From the NCBI GenBank assembly GCA_945859915.1, contig CAMAPF010000055.1, forward strand, positions 5,330,001-5,394,000: a DNA stretch of 64,000 nucleotides, read 5' to 3'. Made by a program: the position numbers and the translations under genes. The DNA is from Cuscuta epithymum. Lineage: Eukaryota; Streptophyta; Magnoliopsida; Solanales; Convolvulaceae. The notes under the pieces were generated by a model, which was not told the DNA's origin, ran no database searches, and worked only from the letters and a program-made list of their open reading frames with translations. Below, one piece after another: positions 10,830 to 21,705 of the stretch. The first letter of the stretch is position 1. Every line of letters starts with the position of its first letter.

Positions 10830-12310
10830 ATTTTTTTTGATCTGGTGTAATTTGGTCTGATTGGTTTTAGCCTGATCTAATATGTTATAGAAGTTTTTAC
10901 TTGAATTTATTTTGGTCCCAAACTAGAACAGATCCGATCTGATCAGACATAAACAGACCAAACCTCGATGATTATAAAATATATAGAGACCAGACATCTG
11001 CCATATAAGAAAAAAGTTCAGACCAGATCATATCTGACTAGATCAAACCAGAAAATTTCCGTCCAAAAAAAAATCTTAATCTAGTCTAGTGTATAATGCT
11101 ATTTTAATTTATACTATGTATTACTTATATACTTGTATTATAGCTTTAATCTAGTCCTAATGAAACTTTTAATGTAATTTCTGAATATGTGTATTTTCAT
11201 ATTATCTTTTGTTTATACTCTATTTATAACTAATTTTAATAATTTATTGTTAAAAACACTAAAATTCCTTTCACATTATTGTAAATTATATCTTCTCGAT
11301 TTGTACAATATATCTTCTATAAGTTAAAGGGGAAAAACATTATTGTATGATATAGAAGATACAATAGTTTTCGTATACTATTAATTATTTTTAATTAACC
11401 CACTAATTAGTTTTGGAATGGATTTTATTATTTTTAATAATAAATGAATACACATTGATTATATATGGATTATACTATATAAATATTACCCCGTAGAAAG
11501 GTTCCCACACGATTTACGATATTTAACTGATCATAAAGTTAACCGATCCTTGTTCGTAATTAGATTTGTGTTAGTAAATAAAATTTACATATTAAGAAAC
11601 TACATTAAAATTTTAGAAAGTCGCAAAAGAAAACTCAAATTTAATTTGATAAAAGTTGAATATATAAAATAAAAGATTAAGAAGATTTTATGTTGGCTGT
11701 AGAATAGCGGACAAGAACCTTCGAATGAGACGGAGATAGTAATATAAAATAACATTTCAGACAATAGTAGATTAAGATTTTTTTATTTAGACTGGAACTT
11801 TGTGGTTTGATCTACTCTGATTTGGTCTGGTCTTATCCGATAGATGTTTGGTGTCTATGTATTTTATAATTGTTGAGGTCTGATGTAGTCTATTTATGTC
11901 TGATCAAGCCTGATTTGTTCTGGTCTGAGACTGAAAAAATTTCAAATAAAAAACTTCTAAAATATATTGGATCGAACTAAAATTGATCAGACCAAATTAC
12001 ACCAGATCAAAAAACTTGAATACAGTAAAACACATCTTGAATACAGTAAAACACATCTTGAAAATATACATATTCAGAAATTATATTAAAAGTTTCATTG
12101 GGACTAGATTAAATCTATAATATATATAAGTAATACATAGTATAAATTAAAATAGCATTATGCACTGGACTAAATTAAGATTTTTTTTTTTGGACGGAAA
12201 TTTTCTGGTTTGATCTAGTCGCATATGATCTTATATGAAGTTTTATTATAAAATACATATAGACCAAACATCTGCCATATAAGAAAACTTCATATAAGAT
12301 CATATAGCAA
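10830..12310. repeat. Scrambled large inverted repeat rich in GATCAGACC motifs
   Basis: Block A (about 10838-11060) runs from 'gatctggtgtaatttggtct' to 'tttccgtccaaaaaaaaatc' and matches the reverse complement of about 11770-12010. Block B (about 11040-11210), containing 'taatgctattttaatttata', matches the reverse complement of about 12070-12235. The order of the two right-hand blocks is swapped relative to a simple palindrome. A 21-bp unit 'cttgaatacagtaaaacaca(t)' is tandemly doubled at about 12015-12056. A small hairpin (arms 'gatcttatatgaagttttat' and its near complement) closes the right side at 12228-12305. No coding capacity. Confidence 0.6.
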
Positions 12311-12659
12311 ATGTGCTCTTGGACCACTTTTTTTTATTATCTATTTAGGTAATTAACTCTTTAAAATTTTATAATTTAAAAGTTAGCTGAAGGAATGAAT
12401 TTTGTTTGGAAAAGGTGAACTTAAAAATAGGAGTGAAATGATGAAATCAAATATCATATGGCTTTCTTATATGGACCAACAAGTGAGCAACCACATGGTC
12501 CACATTAGAACAAGTGAACAACTGAACGAGACTCAAACCACCATCTAGAGCCCGTTTGGCAACACTAAAGTCGGTTGATTTAGCTGATTCTGCTAAAATT
12601 TTTGAAGTTCTGGCTGAATTGGGTGTATTAGTTGATTCTGCTAATATATGGAATATATA

Positions 12660-13070
12660 TATATATACACACGCGGAAATGTTCAGGTCCCCTCGTTCGG
12701 ACAGGAGCCTCCGTCCGAACATGGCTATTTGGGGCTCTTCCCGGTGGAATTTTTTTATGAAAGTTTTTGAGCATGTTCCTCACCAAGTCTAGTTTGTTCA
12801 TATCAAATTTCAGCTCAAAATTTGATCGGGAAGACATTCAAATCATTTTTTGAAGTTGACTGCGTTTTTATATGTATATTTTGGCGCAGTCAACTTAAAA
12901 AAATGATTTGACTGCCTTCCTGATCGGATTTTGAGCTGAAATTTGGTATGGACAAACTAGACTTGGTTAGGAACATGTTCAAAAAATTTCATCAAAAACT
13001 TCCACCGGGAAGTGCCCCAAATGACCATGTTCGGACACTGTTCGGACAGAAAGTTGTTGGACAAGATCAT
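12660..13070. mobile_element. Foldback MITE nested in a Tourist MITE
   Basis: Arms of about 150-190 bp are inverted. The left arm contains 'cggacaggagcctccgtccg', 'gtggaatttttttatgaaag' and 'caccaagtctagtttgttca'; the right arm contains their complements ('agacttggttaggaacatgt', 'tttcatcaaaaacttccacc', 'gttcggacactgttcggaca'). The centre at about 12862-12885 is 'gactgcgtttttatatgta'. Related to the fragment at 1-90. The exact ends and target duplication are obscured by the adjacent microsatellite. Confidence 0.75.
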
Positions 13071-13071
13071 T

Positions 13072-13072
<1 letters not shown>

Positions 13073-13140
<68 letters not shown>
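13073..13140. repeat. (CT)n followed by (AT)n microsatellite
   Basis: An uninterrupted run of CT dinucleotides followed by AT dinucleotides at the junction between the foldback MITE and the resumed Tourist sequence. Confidence 0.95.
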
Positions 13141-13142
<2 letters not shown>

Positions 13143-13312
13143 AATAAAATAAAGAAAAAATTCTATGAAAAAATTACTAAAATGATCATCTACAGTGACT
13201 TCAGCCAATGCAGCCAGAAAAGTAACTTCAAACTTACGTTTCCTTATCATTACACAATTCAACGCGAAATCAAAATGTTCGTGTTTGATTAAAAAGTTGG
13301 TGATAAGCCTGA

Positions 13313-14027
13313 TGTTGAGGTTTGTTCCTTCAACCCGTAGGCTCAACACGTAAGCTATGGATTTCGAGCGGATGGTGTAAATGAATACGTGAATATAGCA
13401 AGTGAGATGAGCTAAGAAATGTATGCAATAGTGGACCGAGTATTATTAACATCTAATAAAGCCTCGTTACATTGCACTATGCTAAGGCCTGCGGCCGTTC
13501 GTCTCGCACTCAAGTAGAAGAGCTGCGAATGATAAGTTAAGAACTATTTGAATGCTAGTAAGCTAAGCTGGGAAAGTTAGCAACCTTTTACAATGAAATA
13601 AATGTTACTATTTATACTACCAAGGGGCAGTTGAATATGCTGACGTGGAGGGCTGTGGATAGCTAAAGCCCCAACCACCAAATCTCCAGCATTAAATGCG
13701 CTTCCCGTCAGTATCTAGGTTTCCCGCCTATTCTTGGAGACGAGCGTCTTCATGTCATGGGGCTTTCCTTGGTTGTATCGCAAAGGGTTGTAGGTCGTAC
13801 GTCTTCCATCCGTTAGAGTAGGAGTATGTTTGCTAGCTTTGGGCTAGATCTTCTTTGGGCTGTGGGCAAGGTGTGGAGGCGTACATCACATCTGCCTTGG
13901 GTTTTGAGACATAACTGCCACAATTTCACGGAGACGTCCGCCTTTACCTGTTATCCTTGTTGGGCTTGGACGTTCGTACATGGGAGGGTTGAATGTCCGA
14001 TCCTCTAATCGGGCCATTAACCCAACA
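13313..14027. mobile_element. Solo LTR, 715 bp
   Basis: Starts TGTTGAGG and ends CCCAACA, the canonical TG...CA inverted tips, flanked by a perfect 5-bp target-site duplication CCTGA (13308-13312 and 14028-14032). It interrupts the third piece of the Tourist MITE, which resumes as GATAAGCCGAAAAC. No internal retroelement domain remains, so it is the product of LTR-LTR recombination. Short ORFs within it are not genes. Confidence 0.9.
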
Positions 14028-14063
14028 CCTGATAAGCCGAAAACAGATGCACCAAATGGGTTC

Positions 14064-15176
14064 CTGATTTGTCTATTTTTCTAACATAGACAAATGTTTT
14101 ACTGTTTTCATGAGCCTGAAATAAAAACTAAATTTCTTTGTTACACGGTTACACCTGCTAAACATTACTCCCACATTAAACACTCACTCCCAGTTTATTA
14201 CTCCTCTATTTTCAAACCTGGGAGCCCTTGGAAACTTAATATTACCTAATTTATCAAAATATAATTGAAATGATTGGGTTATCTCAATTTTGTCGATTAG
14301 GAAAAGCAATACGAATATCATTTTTTTGCACATAAAAAGGTAAAATAATTATTCTAACATTTCCAGTTTTTTTTTTGGCGTTTTGTTTTTTCTATCATTT
14401 TCTTAGCCATTGGGCACAATTAGAGAAATGATGTTTGCGGAAAAATTAAAAAATTACGCTTCTATTTCACTGTCTTTATTATATTACGGAGTATATTCCA
14501 TATGTGATAATATTTATGGGATCACTCATTTAATACTCCGTATTTTATAAATTTAATATTACATAAATAACATATGTAAATTGTTATGATAAAAAAAACA
14601 GATGTAAAATTTTCAAAAATTCAAAAATGTATTTCTCATTATCTAAAACTTGTGGGAGCGAGATAGTAACTGAAATAAATGACTATCATAATAATTGAAC
14701 ATGAAAAAGCACATGGGGGAGAATGGCTTATATGCAAGTGCTAGAATTGAGATCTAATCATTATTTTTTTTCTCTCGTTTATATTGTTTTGGAAATAGAG
14801 AAGTAATACGGAATAACAAGTAAAAAGCTAAACTCTAAATATATTTATGTTTACATCGGAATGTTTGACTTTTTAAATTATAGTTATTCACAAAAAAGAA
14901 TATGGGAAAATAGATGTATAATCGTTAAAGAAAGAATTTAATTGAGCATTTTGTTGGATGAATAAATTGACGATGCTGAATTGCAGGAATAAATGAATCG
15001 ACTAAGTGAATACGCGTGAACATGGGAGAAATTTAATTTATTGATGGAAAAGGTTACGATTAACAAAATAGGAATTCAACTTCTCTGGAATAATATAGCA
15101 ATTGACCTTATTTTTGTATTTTGAATGTGTTTTTCTATTCAAAAAAATGGCACGCGTTTGAAACGTAAGAAACTAA
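14064..15176. other. AT-rich intergenic DNA
   Basis: Only AT-rich sequence with scattered TACGGAGTA-like words; no gene or element boundary recognised. Confidence 0.5.
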
Positions 15177-15332
15177 GAGCTTGTTTGACAATAACCAAAT
15201 CAGCTGTATTGGCTATTACTGGTGAAACTTATGCAGTTCTATCTAAAGAGACTACATTGGCTTATTCTATTGATTTATGAAAACATGTGTTTAAACTATA
15301 TTTTATTAATGAAATTAATGAAATAAAGAAAA

Positions 15333-17008
15333 GAATAGATTGCGGCCTTCCCTCTATGTAGGGGTTTGAGCTCTCCGCCGTTTCTGTGCCATACGGTAGC
15401 GTACGAAGGGTGAACGAAGCGGAACTTGAGAGCCATCATTGCAGATGAATACGTTAGAGCCAACATCACAGGTGATAACGTTGTAGAGTGGCGGCGTCCC
15501 TTCTCAGCCGATTGGGGGGGTCCACGACGAGGATGGTGAGTCATCGGCGGCGATGGGGATGAGGAACGTGGAGAAACTAACCGAGCAGTACGATGGGATG
15601 GTGATGGGCCTTCCGGAGGATGAGCTACTGCTAATGAGGAAGAGGCGGAACTCGATTCCGAAACGGCTATCGAAGTGGTGGATACTTTTCCTGTGGTTGG
15701 AACGATTCTCACTGACAAAGTGGTAAAATTCCAAATCTTCCGTGACCTGATGGCGTCTCTGTGGCGTCCGAGAAAATGTGTACTGATTCAAGAGATCGAG
15801 AAGAAGAGATATCTGTTTACTTTTTAGCACATCATTGATATGAATCGTGTATTAGATAATGGACCTTGGTTATTTGATCAAAATTTTCTAATGTTAAAGG
15901 TCACTAAGCAAGGAGATATGCCTCTAAAGGTACCTCTAGATGCAGCTGATTTTTGGGTATATGCTCACAATATCCCCTATGGATATTCAAACTTGGGTAA
16001 TGCTTGTAAAATTGGGAATCACTTGGGGAAATTTATTTCATGGGATGATAAACAATTTGGCGAGAAGTGGAAAGCCTATATGAGGGTTAGAGTGATGATG
16101 GATGTGAGGAAACCCTTAAATTAAAGGTGGGGACCACTCTAAAAAGGGGCAAGGGGGAAGATTATTGGGTAGACTTCAAGTACGGAAAACTTCCTGACTT
16201 TTGTTTTGCCTGCAGAATAATAGGTCATGCTGAGAAAATTGTCCTCTAGTGTATGAAAAAGGGAATAAGGAGGTTGTGAAATCCTTTGGACCATGGTTGC
16301 GGACGGGTGAAGGGAGACCTCACCTTTCTATGGGTAACAAATGGCTCGTAAACGAAGGAGGGGTAGGAAGAGGGCAAACAGGGATGCAAAATAACTTTAA
16401 GGAAATACAAGAACAGGGCCAAAGTCACATAAAGAGTAAGTCTCGGGAAGCAGGGGTGGATACAAACTATGAGGATTGAGGAAACAAGAATGAACAACAG
16501 TGGAACAGGAGAACAGAAGCGGGGGCGGACCTAGGATGTACAAGAGCGGGAGCAGGAGCAATCATGGGAAACGCCATGACTTTGGATGGAACAAAAAACA
16601 GCGAAGAGGCGAGCTAGAGCACTCAAACCCGCCTAAACATGTGAAGATCGTGTGCTTCTAGCAGACTGAAGTTATTTATGACTTTAAACTGGTTTTTCTT
16701 CATGTTGGTTTTTATTTTGGACATCATGTGTTTTTGTTTGTTGTTGTTTTTATTTTTGTCAAGACTCTAGAACATAAGACAGGTGATGGGGAGCCTAGTT
16801 TGACACTCACTGGCTCAGATAAGCCAATTCAGGATCAACGAATCTGATTGCTCAGATAAGCCAATTCAGGATCAACGAATCTGATTGCTTCTTTTAAGGT
16901 GGCAAGTTCTAAGTTTGGTTCAAGGTCGGACGGTGGACAGTGGATTCTTTGTCTGGTTGTTACCTGCTCACGTTCATTCTTATTAATATAAGCCACCTTC
17001 TTTCAAAA
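15333..17008 (+). mobile_element. LINE-derived insertion containing only ORF1
   Basis: Bounded by a 16-bp direct repeat AATGAAATAAAGAAAA (15317-15332 and 17009-17024) and ending in a short A-tract. It contains an ORF1-type DUF4283 region followed directly by about 500 bp of non-coding tail. No endonuclease or RT is present, so this 1.68-kb unit is an internally deleted or non-autonomous LINE that must have been mobilised in trans. A 37-38 bp unit ('gctcagataagccaattcag' onwards) is tandemly doubled at about 16812-16887. Confidence 0.85.
15640..16250 (+). pseudogene. LINE ORF1 remnant: DUF4283 domain plus partial zinc knuckle
   Basis: The reading frame TAIEVVDTFPVVGTILTDK continues through FRDLMASLWRPRKC, an in-frame TAG near 15825, HIIDMNRVLDNGPWLFDQNF and VPLDAADFWVYAHNIPYGY to YMRVRVMMDVRKPL. 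This is the DUF4283 pattern of plant LINE ORF1 nucleic-acid-binding proteins. Downstream, in a shifted frame, KLPDFCFACRIIGHAEK gives C-X2-C-X4-H of a CCHC knuckle, but the last cysteine is lost. One stop and at least one frameshift make it non-functional. Confidence 0.8.
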
Positions 17009-17403
17009 AATGAAATAAAGAAAAAGTATACATATGAAAAACGGTTATGATCATCTACAGTAACTTCAGCAATACTGCTCGAAAAATAACTTCATTCTTA
17101 CTTTTTCTTCTTATTATACAATACAGAACATGAAATGAAAAAGAACAACTATAATGAAAAAGTTGATTGATAAGTTTAATAAGAAAGTATTTAAGAGAAG
17201 TAAAAATTTAAAAGAAAAAAATAATTCATGTATTTTAAATGAAAAGTATAAAGAAGAAAAAGGCCTTCCAAAGTTCCGGGTTAGTATATGCTTGTTCTCC
17301 AAGACGCCTTCAAGCTCTTCTTTACAGAAAGAACCATTCAGAGTTAGGAGGCGAAGTAAACGAAAGACAATCAGAAGAGATCTAATAGTAGAAGGAGAAA
17401 ACA

Positions 17404-20400
17404 ATGGAGTGCGTATTCGGACTTGTCGGAAACGGATTCGCACTGGTGGTCGCCGACACCTCCGCCGTGCACAGCATCCTCGTCCACAAATCCAACGAGG
17501 ACAAAATCATGATCCTCGATTCCCACAAGCTAATGGGAGCTAGCGGCGAAGCTGGAGATAGGTATCTATATTGATGATTTCATCTTGGCTGTCTATATTA
17601 TTTGCGATTAATTTCTTATGTTTTGGGGTTCTGAATGGGCAGAGTTCAATTTACTGAGTTCATCCAGAAGAACGTGTCCCTGTACCAGTTCAGAAACGGA
17701 ATTCCTTTGACTACTTCGGCTGCAGCAAACTTCACTCGGGGTGAACTTGCCACTGCCTTGCGGAAGGTCTGAACTTTATTATGCATTAGGGTTTCAGCAT
17801 TTGCAATATCGTTTACAAAATTACTGTGATTTTTATGGAATTGTTGTTAGAGGGTTTAAATCTGAATTAGGTGTATGTTTTATATCATAGTTTGAGCTCA
17901 AATTTGGTCTGAAATGCAACCCTCTTTTGTGATCAATGTCCATTATATGCTCAAAAGCTGTTGATCACTTAACAGACCTAATATTTAACGACTCCTTTCA
18001 TTGTTATATTAGTTTACACGCTACACAACATTCTTAAATTAGTTCATACGTAGTATTAAGTAAACACGTGTTTTTCACAAACGAGTGACCATCAGGAATT
18101 CCAGTACAATTCAGCAATAGTAAAATCACTTAGTTGTTCACCATTTCTGTTCATTTCCGATTCGCTACTCTTAATGCCTAAAGTTCAGTATAGGTATGTG
18201 TGTCTGTTTGTGGACACTAATCATCACCCTAAGAACCATATTTTTTGCTGGATGGACACTTACTTCAGAATATAATGAGTATTGTTTACAAATCCAAATG
18301 GGTATCAATAGGTTCTTAATGCAGACTTCATGGAAAATATGATGAATTGAATGAAATGCATCTATTTTTTTTGCCTTACTGAAGATAAGCTGTATTTGAA
18401 TGTTGAGCTAAGGGTATTATAGAAGGTTCAGATCTTCTTTTGACCGTACTAAGGACTGCATCGATGGATATGACTCATATGAGTAACAGTGGCTATACCT
18501 GAAATGTGATTGCTGTTGCCAAGTGGTTCCAATTGGATTTAAACCATGCATGTCAACAGTTACGTCCATAGGCTCATCATATGCCTTACTATGGCTAGCC
18601 ATTTTTTGTCCATTAGAACGTGGGAGGATCTGATGAAGGAAGAATCTCCGTTTTCACAAGAATATCCATATCTACTCCCAGAGTTTCAAATTATTCCCTT
18701 CTTGATCATCCCTTCTAGTTTTGAACAGAGCTACTCATCTGCTAACCAAGTATTTCTTTTCGGGATTAATTAAAGCAGATTATGTTTTGTTCTAATATTG
18801 TAATTAAATTTTAATTTTTAAACATGTTACCGGTCATGCAGGGCTAATCTTGGAAAACAGATCTTATAGCTATCACTTTGGATTATAAAAACATAATCAT
18901 TAATTGAGATTAATAAAAGCGTATTGCCAATAGTTTTGGTTATTGTATATTGTAATCAACTGTTGTATTTCATATTCCAACTAACTTAACAACCATATTT
19001 ATATCCCTCTGCATTTACATACAAGAATATATTTAGGGCATGGTGGTAGTATCTCTTACACTGAAAAGAGTGAGGCTGGAATGCGAAATTTGAATATGAA
19101 GGCGACGTTTTCTAAGTAACAATTATCAAGTTCTTCTCCAAGTAACAATCTTCAAGTTCTTCTTTTATTGGTTTTACAATTCATCAATTGTAAAACTCAA
19201 ATTGAGTATGAAGGCAAAATTTTGGTGCAAGAAGTTCCTTTTTCATTCATCATCATCATCATTACCCCAGTGCCGCAAAGGCTCCCACCTTCGGTGGGGT
19301 AAGGGGGGTCGAATGTACGCAGTCTTACCCTTGTACTAAAGCACAAAGAGACTGTTTCCGAATGACCCAAAGTGAAAAAACGAGTCAAAAATTGCATGGA
19401 CTGAGTGCTACTTCATAACAAAGAAGCGCAATCAGTTTAGTGAACCATTTTGCTTTATTCCATCATATTCCCAAGCCAAAAAAATTGTGAGTCTTTGGCT
19501 CATTGCCAATGATGGAAAGCAGTTCCTTTTTCATTAGATCCCTTAATTTTTCTACAGTCATTTTGGTAATGTAGTGCTTAAACATGAAATAGGGTTAGGA
19601 AGTTAGTTTGGATGTAGTGGCTTTGAAAGCTTAAGTTTTTTTACAAGTATAATGTATCCAGTAACAAATAAATGGTGAATGAAAAATATTACATACTACG
19701 TATATGATTCTGTATTCTCTTTCCTTCAATTTTTTTAATAAAATCTCATATATACATCAACATATAGACTTAGCCTTCCAAAAGCTTCTATTCAACCAGA
19801 TCCTGGAAGATCATTATTCTTTTATTTGCATTCTCCCTTGTGGGGTAGATTCTGAAAGCTGAAGCCCAGATTTCCATTTAAGCTCTATGATGTGGGGAGG
19901 AACCCCCATATTTAGAGCCCGTTTGGAGAACTCTGTTTTCGACTTATCAGGCTTATCAGTCAGCTTTTTCACCAAACACATAACTTTTACTTTCGCGCAC
20001 TGAATTGTGTAATAAGCCGAAAAAATAAGGTTGGAGTTACTTTTCTGGCTGTGTTGGCTTAAGTTACTGTAGAGGACCATTTTAGCTATTTTTACATATA
20101 ATTTTTTCTTTAATTTATTAATAAAATATATTTTTAAAATATTTTTTTCTTAAATCAGCAGAATCAGCCAAAACAGCCACTCCAGCCAGAATATCAAAAA
20201 TTTCAGCAGAATCAGCCAAAACAGCCGATTTTGGTGCTACCAAACGGGCTCTTAACTAATTAAGTTGTTGAATAGTTGCTTACATTTACCTTGACACCAA
20301 CTGCTGAAAGTGACATTTTTAATTTCTTTATCCTTTTCCCTTCAGAATCCATATTTTGTGAACATCATCCTGGCTGGCTATGATAAGGAGACTGGTCCTT

Positions 20401-20687
20401 CACTATACTACATTGATTACATTGCAACTATGCACAAAGTTGACAAGGCAGCGTTTGGTTACGGATCCTATTTCTCACTTGCCATGATGGACAGGCACTA
20501 CAGGAAGGACATGACAGTTGAGGAAGCCATTGATTTGGCAGACAAGTGCATAGTGGAGATTCGGTCTAGGTTGGTTATGGCCCCACCAAATTTCGTGATA
20601 AAAATTGTTGACCAGAATGGGGCTAGGGAGTATGCGTGGCGTGAATCAATCAGGGATGATCAGGAACCCACATCTGAGGCTGCCTAA
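17404..20687 (+). CDS. PBD: 20S proteasome subunit beta type-2 (PBD, beta4)
   Basis: Structural, non-catalytic beta4 subunit of the 20S proteasome core (orthologue of human PSMB2); it lacks a propeptide and the catalytic N-terminal threonine. Three exons, all GT-AG: 17404-17561, 17643-17766 and 20346-20687, giving about 207 residues; the Arabidopsis protein is close to 204. Start MECVFGLVGNGFALVVADTS is the classic beta-fold N-terminus. Exon 2 carries VQFTEFIQKNVSLYQFRNG. Exon 3 begins NPYFVNIILAGYD and contains GPSLYYIDYIATMHKVD and GYGSYFSLAMMDRHY. Splice phases agree and no stop interrupts it. Intron 2 is 2.6 kb because it holds a SINE and a Tourist MITE. Expected in nucleus and cytosol; likely constitutive. 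Confidence 0.97.
19248..19520 (-). mobile_element. SINE copy (Au-like 3' domain), in PBD intron 2
   Basis: A 273-bp insertion flanked by a perfect 15-bp direct repeat AGTTCCTTTTTCATT (19233-19247, 19521-19535). Read on the minus strand it contains 'gtaagactgcgtacattcga', a small GGTGGG hairpin region, 'ggcactggggtaatgatg' and a (GAT)n tail. The same unit appears at 48001, about 53518 and 54680. The terminal block resembles the 3' domain of the widespread plant Au SINE; the 5' part is not recognised. Confidence 0.85.
19915..20251. mobile_element. Tourist-like (PIF/Harbinger) MITE, complete, in PBD intron 2
   Basis: 337 bp with terminal inverted repeats GAGCCCGTTTGG / CCAAACGGGCTC and a TTA duplication on both sides (19912-19914, 20252-20254). 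The 3-bp TTA/TAA target preference is diagnostic of PIF/Harbinger. It ends about 95 bp before the exon 3 acceptor. No coding capacity. Confidence 0.92.
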
Positions 20688-21705
20688 ATTCTTAGGTGGT
20701 GAATCTTCTTTGTAACAGTCTCAACAATGTTAGAGTTTGAGATGAAGTTGTCATGGAGTGTCGCAGCAGTTTTAACATTTTAAATATCTTTTTTATTCAG
20801 TATTGCTATAAAAATGGTCTTGTAGAACTACTGTGCCAAGATGGGGAGACCTTGAACTTTGTTCTCTATTTGATTGTGTTCTCTAGTTAAAATGTTTTGC
20901 TTTTGATTGAATATCATCCATTTCTGCAGGATGATATTAAAAAGTGCACCTTAATATATTTTGCCTTTGATAATACCCAAGTTCTTGTTAAAATGGGAAA
21001 CAAATGAGGTGGGCTTAGAAATGGACCTAAAAAACTTTGATTCACATTGAAACAAAAAAAACATTAGAACATCAAAAACCTTTTAGGTACGAACTCCTTA
21101 CCTACATCACTTTGCCATTCTTAAGCTCCTTATTACTTCCTTTGGTAATTTATCATGGGGTTTGGTGTTCTCTCACTTCTGGTCCTTATGAGCAGTCTCG
21201 CTAAAAATTTATTGGAGTTATGAGTAATTACATCTAATTTCTATTAAAGATGTGGCTGGAAGGAACATGACTTCTCCAGTTCTCCATCCACCAGGTGATG
21301 ATCATCAAATTTCCAAATTGAAAGGCTTGCTTGGAATACTTACGCTGCCTATGTTAACGAATCTGAGCAAATTTGCCACCTAACGAGCAGCTTGCCTGGC
21401 ATGGTGAACAGATTAATGCATAGATGTAATGTTCTTTGGGATGAGTGGTGTGGCTGAGCACGTGAGTGGGTCAGGCGATCGGGACCATCCTATTTTCAAT
21501 CTACAGTCTTAAAGTTACTTATGTTGGAATGAAGTAAAAGAACTGTACGCTGTGGAAAGTGAAAATGGTAGGCTTGATACAAGAAACAAAAGAAAATACA
21601 GTACATATAGCAAGTGATATACTGACCTATTTGACAACTCTTATATACCTCAAACACGAATTACACGAGCGATTGTTTTATTGTGGAAACTAAATCCTCG
21701 GTAAA
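20688..21705. other. Convergent intergenic region between PBD and LTPG
   Basis: Holds the presumed 3' UTRs of both genes (for example T-rich 'gtttgagatgaagttgtcat' downstream of PBD). No further gene or transposon recognised. Confidence 0.55.

Larger units (their letters stand above)
12548..14063. mobile_element. Tourist-like MITE copy split by two later insertions
   Basis: The left end starts GAGCCCGTTTGG and the right end closes CCAAATGGGTTC, the inverse with two changes. Flanking trinucleotides are CTA and CTG, a degenerate 3-bp target duplication. The MITE is present in three pieces (12548 to about 12659, about 13141-13312, 14033-14063), totalling about 315 bp against 337 bp in the two complete copies in this window. 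The intervening DNA is a foldback MITE and a solo LTR. The internal sequence aligns with copies at 19915 and 50347 ('gctgattctgct', 'acttcagccaat'). Confidence 0.85.
15177..17185. mobile_element. Tourist-like MITE copy split by a LINE
   Basis: The left part (15177-15332) starts GAGCTTGTTTGACA and carries the family motif 'ttggctattactggtgaa'. The right part resumes at 17009 with 'gatcatctacagtaacttca' and 'acttcattcttactttttct', as in the complete copies. The right terminal CCAAACGGGCTC is not visible, so the element is truncated about 220 bp upstream of the PBD start codon. Confidence 0.75.
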
